NCBI GenBank assembly: GCA_030695415.1
Contig: JAUYQZ010000016.1
Span: forward strand, 1 to 64,000
Source of the DNA: Hylemonella sp.
GTDB taxonomy: Bacteria > Pseudomonadota > Gammaproteobacteria > Burkholderiales > Burkholderiaceae_C
Direction of reading: 5' to 3'
Length of the DNA: 64,000 nucleotides
Positions 60,228-64,000 of this stretch are shown here, piece by piece (positions within the stretch are counted from its first letter, which is position 1; every line of letters begins with the position of its first letter). The translations under genes and the position numbers were made by a program. The notes below the pieces were generated by a model. The model was not told where the DNA came from. It saw only the letters and a list, made by a program, of their open reading frames with translations, and did no database searches.

Positions 60228-61382
60228 ATGCCAGGTCTTCTGCCCAACGTGGATCCCGATGGACTGCTCGAGTTCTCGGTGGTCTACACCGACCGTGCCC
60301 TCAACCACATGTCCAAGCGCTTCCAGGGCGTGATGAAGGACATTTCCAGCATCCTCAAGGAAGTCTACAAAGCCAAGTCGTCCGTGCTGGTGCCCGGTAG
60401 CGGTACCTTCGGCATGGAGGCCGTGGCGCGCCAGTTCGCCACCGGCAAGAAGGCCCTGGTCATCCGCAACGGCTGGTTCAGCTACCGCTGGACCCAGATC
60501 TTCGACATGGGCAGCATCCCTGCCAGTTCCACGGTGCTCAAGGCCCGTCGCGTCGGCACCGGTTCCCAGGCCGCCTGGATGCCCTGCCCGGTGGACGAGG
60601 TGGTGGCCACCATCAAGGCCCAGAAGCCCGATGTGGTGTTCGCCCCGCACGTGGAAACCTCGGCCGGCATGATCCTGCCCGACGATTACCTGCGCAAGGT
60701 CACCGACGCCGTCCATGAGGTGGGCGGCCTCTTTGTGCTGGACTGTATCGCCTCCGGCTGCCTGTGGGTCGACATGCAGGCCACCGGCGTGGACATCCTG
60801 GTCAGCGCCCCGCAAAAGGGCTGGAGCGGCTCGCCCGCCTGCGCCATGGTCATGCTCAGCGAGCGTGCCCGTGCCGCCATCGACGGCACCACCAGCACCA
60901 GCTTTGCGGCCGACCTCAAGAAGTGGCTGCAGGTCATGGAAGCCTATGAAAACGGCGGCCACACCTACCACACCACCATGCCCACCGACGCCCTGACGCG
61001 CCTGGACGAGGTGATGCGCGAGACCAAGGCCTACGGCTTCGAGAAGGTGCGCCAGGAACAGATCACCCTGGGCGCCAAGGTGCGTACCTTGCTGGAAGGC
61101 CGCGGTTTCGTCAGCGTGGCCGCTGACGGTTTCAAGGCGCCCGGCGTGGTGGTGAGCTACACCACCGACCCCGAGGTGCAGAACAGCAAGAAGTTCCTGG
61201 GCCTGGGCCTGCAGACCGCCGCTGGCGTGCCGCTGCAGTGCGACGAGCCGGCCGACTTCAGCACCTTCCGCATCGGCCTCTTCGGCCTGGACAAGCTGCA
61301 CAACCCGGATCGCAGCGTGGCGCAGCTGTCTGGCGCGCTGGACAAGCTGGGTTTCAAGGAAAAGGTTGCGGCTGCGGCCTGA
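60228..61382 (+). CDS. Class V aminotransferase
   Basis: A 384-residue PLP enzyme of the serine-glyoxylate/alanine-glyoxylate aminotransferase fold. The PLP lysine is in SAPQKGWSGSP, with the aspartate in FVLDCIASG and the phosphate loop in GSGTFGMEA. ATG 60228 has GGAG 7 nt upstream. The partner amino acid and oxoacid are unclear: glyoxylate or phosphonate chemistry is possible. It may be cotranscribed with psd. Confidence 0.88.
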   Translation: MPGLLPNVDPDGLLEFSVVYTDRALNHMSKRFQGVMKDISSILKEVYKAKSSVLVPGSGTFGMEAVARQFATGKKALVIRNGWFSYRWTQIFDMGSIPASSTVLKARRVGTGSQAAWMPCPVDEVVATIKAQKPDVVFAPHVETSAGMILPDDYLRKVTDAVHEVGGLFVLDCIASGCLWVDMQATGVDILVSAPQKGWSGSPACAMVMLSERARAAIDGTTSTSFAADLKKWLQVMEAYENGGHTYHTTMPTDALTRLDEVMRETKAYGFEKVRQEQITLGAKVRTLLEGRGFVSVAADGFKAPGVVVSYTTDPEVQNSKKFLGLGLQTAAGVPLQCDEPADFSTFRIGLFGLDKLHNPDRSVAQLSGALDKLGFKEKVAAAA

Positions 61383-61403
61383 GCCTCTCTGTCCTGACAA
61401 CAG

Positions 61404-61436
61404 AACGCCCCGTGGCCGCAAGGCCCGGGGCGTTTT
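61404..61436 (+). terminator. Terminator after the class V aminotransferase gene
   Basis: AACGCCCCG (61404-61412) pairs with CGGGGCGTT (61426-61434) and ends in TTTT, 21 nt after the stop. An inner GGCC/GGCC pairing extends the stem. Confidence 0.9.
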
Positions 61437-61451
61437 GCATGGGAACTCGGT

Positions 61452-61580
61452 TTACTTGAAGATCACCGTCTTGTGCCCGCTGAGCAGCACGCGGTGCTCG
61501 CTCAGCCACTTCGCCGCGCGCGCCAGCAGCGACTGCCCGATGGACTCGCTCATATGCTGCGCCAGCGTGATGTTTTGCAT
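61452..61580 (-). pseudogene. purU: Likely remnant of purU (formyltetrahydrofolate deformylase), C-terminal end
   Basis: The minus-strand frame ending at 61452-61454 encodes ESIGQSLLARAAKWLSEH followed by RVLLSGHKTVIFK. This closely matches what I know of the C-terminus of PurU, which ends in a helix with LARAVKW and an EHRVLLNGHKTVVF-like strand. A short gap of three to four residues seems to lie before LLARA. The frame stays open to 61700, but those residues do not resemble PurU, and the rest of the 280-residue enzyme is missing. It is probably a broken gene; no ribosome-binding site is seen. Confidence 0.55.
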
Positions 61581-61711
61581 GCATTTCGAGACGCCGGGTG
61601 CGGCGGGCTTGCGTGGCGCTGATATCGCGGGGCAAAATGGTTTGGGCTGCAACCCCATGGAGGTGTCCATGAGGAGGAAGCGGCTGACCAGATTCGCCAA
61701 TGGGGGTTGGG

Positions 61712-62560
61712 ATGAACAGGAACCGGCAATGCCATGAAGGTCGCAGCACCTGCGCCACGTTGACAGGCTGCCTGAGCGCCGCAGTCTTGACGCTGGGCCT
61801 GGCGTGGCCGGCCCATGCGGACGAACTCCGTATCGGAGGCACCGGAACCGCGCTCGGCTCCATGCAGCAGTTGGGCCTGGCCTGGAGCAAGACCCGGCCG
61901 GACACCCAGGTCACGGTGCTGCGCAGCCTGGGCAGCGGCGGCGGCATCAAGGCGGTGCTGTCGGGCAGCGTGGAGCTCGCCGTCAGTTCGCGGCCGCTCA
62001 AGGAGGCCGAGATGGCCCAGGGCGCGCGCCAGGTCGAATACGGGCGCACGCCCTTTGTCTTTGCCGTGCACAGCGGCAGCAAGGTGAGCTCGGTCAGTAC
62101 GCGCGAACTGGCGGACATCTATGCCGGCAGGACCGAGCGCTGGCCCGACGGCACCCGCATACGCCTGGTGCTGCGGCCGGCCGGCGACACCGACAGCGAG
62201 ACCATCAAGACGATATCGCCCGAGGTACGTGCGGCCAAGGAGGCGGCGGAGCAGCGCAAGGGCATGGCGTTTGCCGTGACCGACCAGGAGGCGGCCGACA
62301 ACCTGGAGAAGATACCGGGCGCCTTCGGCCCGTCCACCCTGTCGCTGATCCTGTCGGAAAAGCGCCCGCTCAAGGCGCTGCGGTTCAACGACGTCGAGCC
62401 CAGCGCGAAGAACACCGACAACGGCAGCTATCCCCTTTTCAAGCGCCTGTACCTCATCACGGGTCCGAAGTCGCCACCGGCGGCGCAGGAGTTCGTGACC
62501 TTCGTGCAGTCGCCCAGGGGGCGCGAGATCCTGCTGCGCACGGGTCATTCCGTCAGGTAG
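61712..62560 (+). CDS. PstS-like periplasmic substrate-binding protein
   Basis: An exported binding protein of the phosphate ABC transporter PBP family. The 282-residue precursor has a signal peptide (about residues 10-36, ending in AHA). The mature protein begins DELRIGGTGTALGSMQQLG, with the ligand segment SLGSGGGIKAVLSGSVELAVSSRPLKE. ATG 61712 is chosen; ATG 61700 is an alternative. No pstCAB genes follow. Instead a membrane GGDEF gene starts 18 nt downstream, pointing to a sensory role. The ligand is unknown. Confidence 0.87.
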   Translation: MNRNRQCHEGRSTCATLTGCLSAAVLTLGLAWPAHADELRIGGTGTALGSMQQLGLAWSKTRPDTQVTVLRSLGSGGGIKAVLSGSVELAVSSRPLKEAEMAQGARQVEYGRTPFVFAVHSGSKVSSVSTRELADIYAGRTERWPDGTRIRLVLRPAGDTDSETIKTISPEVRAAKEAAEQRKGMAFAVTDQEAADNLEKIPGAFGPSTLSLILSEKRPLKALRFNDVEPSAKNTDNGSYPLFKRLYLITGPKSPPAAQEFVTFVQSPRGREILLRTGHSVR

Positions 62561-62578
62561 CAGGGGCCGGCCATCAGC

Positions 62579-64000
62579 ATGCGCTCGCTCGACACGCGGC
62601 TTCCCCGGCTTCTCACGGCGCTGGGGTTTGCGCTGACGCTGCTCGTGCTGCTGGGTTTGCCCGTCACCTACTTCATCTTCGACTACAGCGCCCGCGCAGC
62701 GGCGCTGCAGGCCAAGGCCGATGTCAAGGCCGAGGTCGTCAACCAGCTGGTCAGTACGTCGCCGGAGATGTGGCGCTACGAAGAGCATCGCCTGCGGGAA
62801 CTGCTGCTGCGCCAGCCCCTGGCCTTGCAGGGCGAGTACGCGCGGCTTTATGACGCCCAAGGCGATCTCATCCTGCAGACGGAAGGCGAGACGCTCAAGC
62901 CGGAGCTGGTGCGCTCGGTCGCCCTGTTCGATTCCGGCGCTCCCGTGGGGCGTGTGGCGATCCATGGTTCGCTGCGGGAACTCTGGGTACGCACGGTGCT
63001 GGTGGCGCTGCTGGCGCTGGTGCTTTCGGCACTGATGTATGCCGCAACCCGGTTGCTGCCCAGGCACGCCCAGCAACTGGTCGACGCCATGTATGCCGAG
63101 AAGGAGCGCGCCCTGGTGACCCTGCACTCCATCGGCGACGGCGTCATCACCACCGACCGCGAACAAAGGGTGGATTACCTCAACCCCGTGGCCGAGCGGC
63201 TGACCGGCTGGGCGCTGGAGGAGGCGCGGGGCAAGCCGCTGGCGGAGGTGATGCGCCTGGTCGAAGAGGCCAGCCAGCAGCCGGCCGTCAATCCCATGGG
63301 GCTGGCCCTGCGCGACAACGCCATCCGTTCCTTCACCAGCGATGTCGAGCTGGTGCGCCGCGATGGCAGCACCGTGGCCATTGAGGACAGCGCCGCCCCC
63401 ATCCATGACCAGCAGGGGCAGGTGGCCGGCGGCGTCATGGTCTTCCACGACGTCACGCTGGCGCGCAGCATGGCGCGGCGCATCTCCTGGGCGGCCACGC
63501 ACGATGCACTGACCGGCCTGGTGAACCGGCGCGAGTTCGAGAGCCGGGTCGACGGCGCCATCGCCAGCGCCCAGGGTTCGGGGCAGCGTCACGTGCTGTG
63601 CTACATGGACCTGGATCAGTTCAAGGTCATCAACGACACCAGCGGACACGCGGCCGGCGATGCCTTGCTCAAGCAACTGGCCATGCTGCTGCAGGACCGG
63701 CTGCGCGCCTCCGACACTCTGGCGCGGCTGGGTGGCGACGAGTTCGGCGTGCTGCTCGACGGCTGCCCGCTGGAGCGCGCACAGCTGATCGCCGGCGACC
63801 TGCTGGCCACGGTGCAGGACTTCCGCTTCCAGTGGGAGGGTAAGGCCTACACCGTGGGAGTGAGCATCGGCCTGGTCGAGATTGCCGAACACAGCGGCAG
63901 TCGGGCCGAGGTGTTCAGCGCGGCCGACACCGCCTGTTATGCGGCCAAGGAGCAGGGCCGCAACCGGGTCTGCGTATTCCAGCGCGATGACGCCGACATG
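62579..64000 (+). CDS. Membrane PAS-GGDEF protein (3-prime end outside the window)
   Basis: The frame runs from ATG 62579 to the window end with no stop. It has a membrane helix at about 11-34, a periplasmic region, helix 2 at about 136-157, a PAS domain from about 172 to 300 (LHSIGDGVITTDREQRVDYLNPV) and a GGDEF domain with LARLGGDEFGVLLDG near residue 384. An RxxD I-site (RASD) precedes it by five residues, so product inhibition is possible. An EAL domain often follows this arrangement but is not visible. It is probably cotranscribed with the binding protein upstream. Confidence 0.92.
   Translation, partial: MRSLDTRLPRLLTALGFALTLLVLLGLPVTYFIFDYSARAAALQAKADVKAEVVNQLVSTSPEMWRYEEHRLRELLLRQPLALQGEYARLYDAQGDLILQTEGETLKPELVRSVALFDSGAPVGRVAIHGSLRELWVRTVLVALLALVLSALMYAATRLLPRHAQQLVDAMYAEKERALVTLHSIGDGVITTDREQRVDYLNPVAERLTGWALEEARGKPLAEVMRLVEEASQQPAVNPMGLALRDNAIRSFTSDVELVRRDGSTVAIEDSAAPIHDQQGQVAGGVMVFHDVTLARSMARRISWAATHDALTGLVNRREFESRVDGAIASAQGSGQRHVLCYMDLDQFKVINDTSGHAAGDALLKQLAMLLQDRLRASDTLARLGGDEFGVLLDGCPLERAQLIAGDLLATVQDFRFQWEGKAYTVGVSIGLVEIAEHSGSRAEVFSAADTACYAAKEQGRNRVCVFQRDDADM

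Noticed and set aside
61550-63892. A 780-codon minus-strand frame opposite the PstS-like and PAS-GGDEF genes
   Set aside because: The plus-strand genes have clear domains, signal peptide and membrane helices; the antisense frame has shadow composition.

Overview
The window looks like chromosomal core sequence from a high-GC betaproteobacterium of the Burkholderiales, most likely a member of the Comamonadaceae. The grounds are the high GC content, the protein style of the str/S10, atp and lip clusters, the incomplete EIIA-HPr-EI phosphotransferase set, a TctC/Bug solute-binding protein, PilT/PilU and several chemoreceptors. This placement is inferred from gene content and not from a database search. 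No integrase, transposase, CRISPR array or prophage gene was recognised.

Region by region. 1-6957: the end of fusA, then tuf, rpsJ, and rplC-rplD-rplW-rplB-rpsS-rplV-rpsC-rplP-rpmC-rpsQ, with a strong internal promoter before rplC and a clean terminator after rpsQ. The spc cluster (rplN onward) does not follow. 6990-12964: small redox and envelope genes (peroxiredoxin, M48 lipoprotein protease, cytochrome b561 diverging from cytochrome c', TlpA-like thioredoxin diverging from a DUF4197 protein, a lipoprotein and an MFS transporter). 12974-15614: EIIA, HPr and EI, with no sugar permease. 15697-19604: an AhpD-like protein and a minus-strand run dat-ybeD-lipB-lipA-methyltransferase. 19839-27150: the complete atpIBEFHAGDC operon with promoter and terminator.

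27331-32142: a YheT-type hydrolase, an unknown protein and two AMP-forming acyl-CoA ligases. 32205-36122: a membrane cytochrome c, tRNA-Arg(CCG), a tyrosine phosphatase and rsmI, diverging from yraN-diaA-dolP. 36163-39479: a beta-hydroxyacid dehydrogenase, a palindromic repeat, then pilU and pilT. 39529-45924: yggS, hydrolases, an orphan GspG-like pseudopilin and a large GGDEF-EAL protein. 46187-51178: a sensory cluster of two chemoreceptors with near-identical signalling domains and a free-standing periplasmic Cache protein with a sigma-28-like promoter. 51303-54922: a glcD-lrgA-lrgB-tctC operon. 55041-59299: an RND efflux pair. 59363-61382: psd and a class V aminotransferase. 61452-61580: a likely purU remnant. 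61712-64000: a PstS-like binding protein directly upstream of a membrane PAS-GGDEF protein that runs off the window.

Most genes are housekeeping. The parts most worth a second look are the Cache protein plus chemoreceptor operon, the PstS-like protein plus diguanylate cyclase pair, the purU remnant, the palindromic repeat at 37121-37181, the glcD-lrgAB-tctC operon, and the promoter that splits the S10 cluster.
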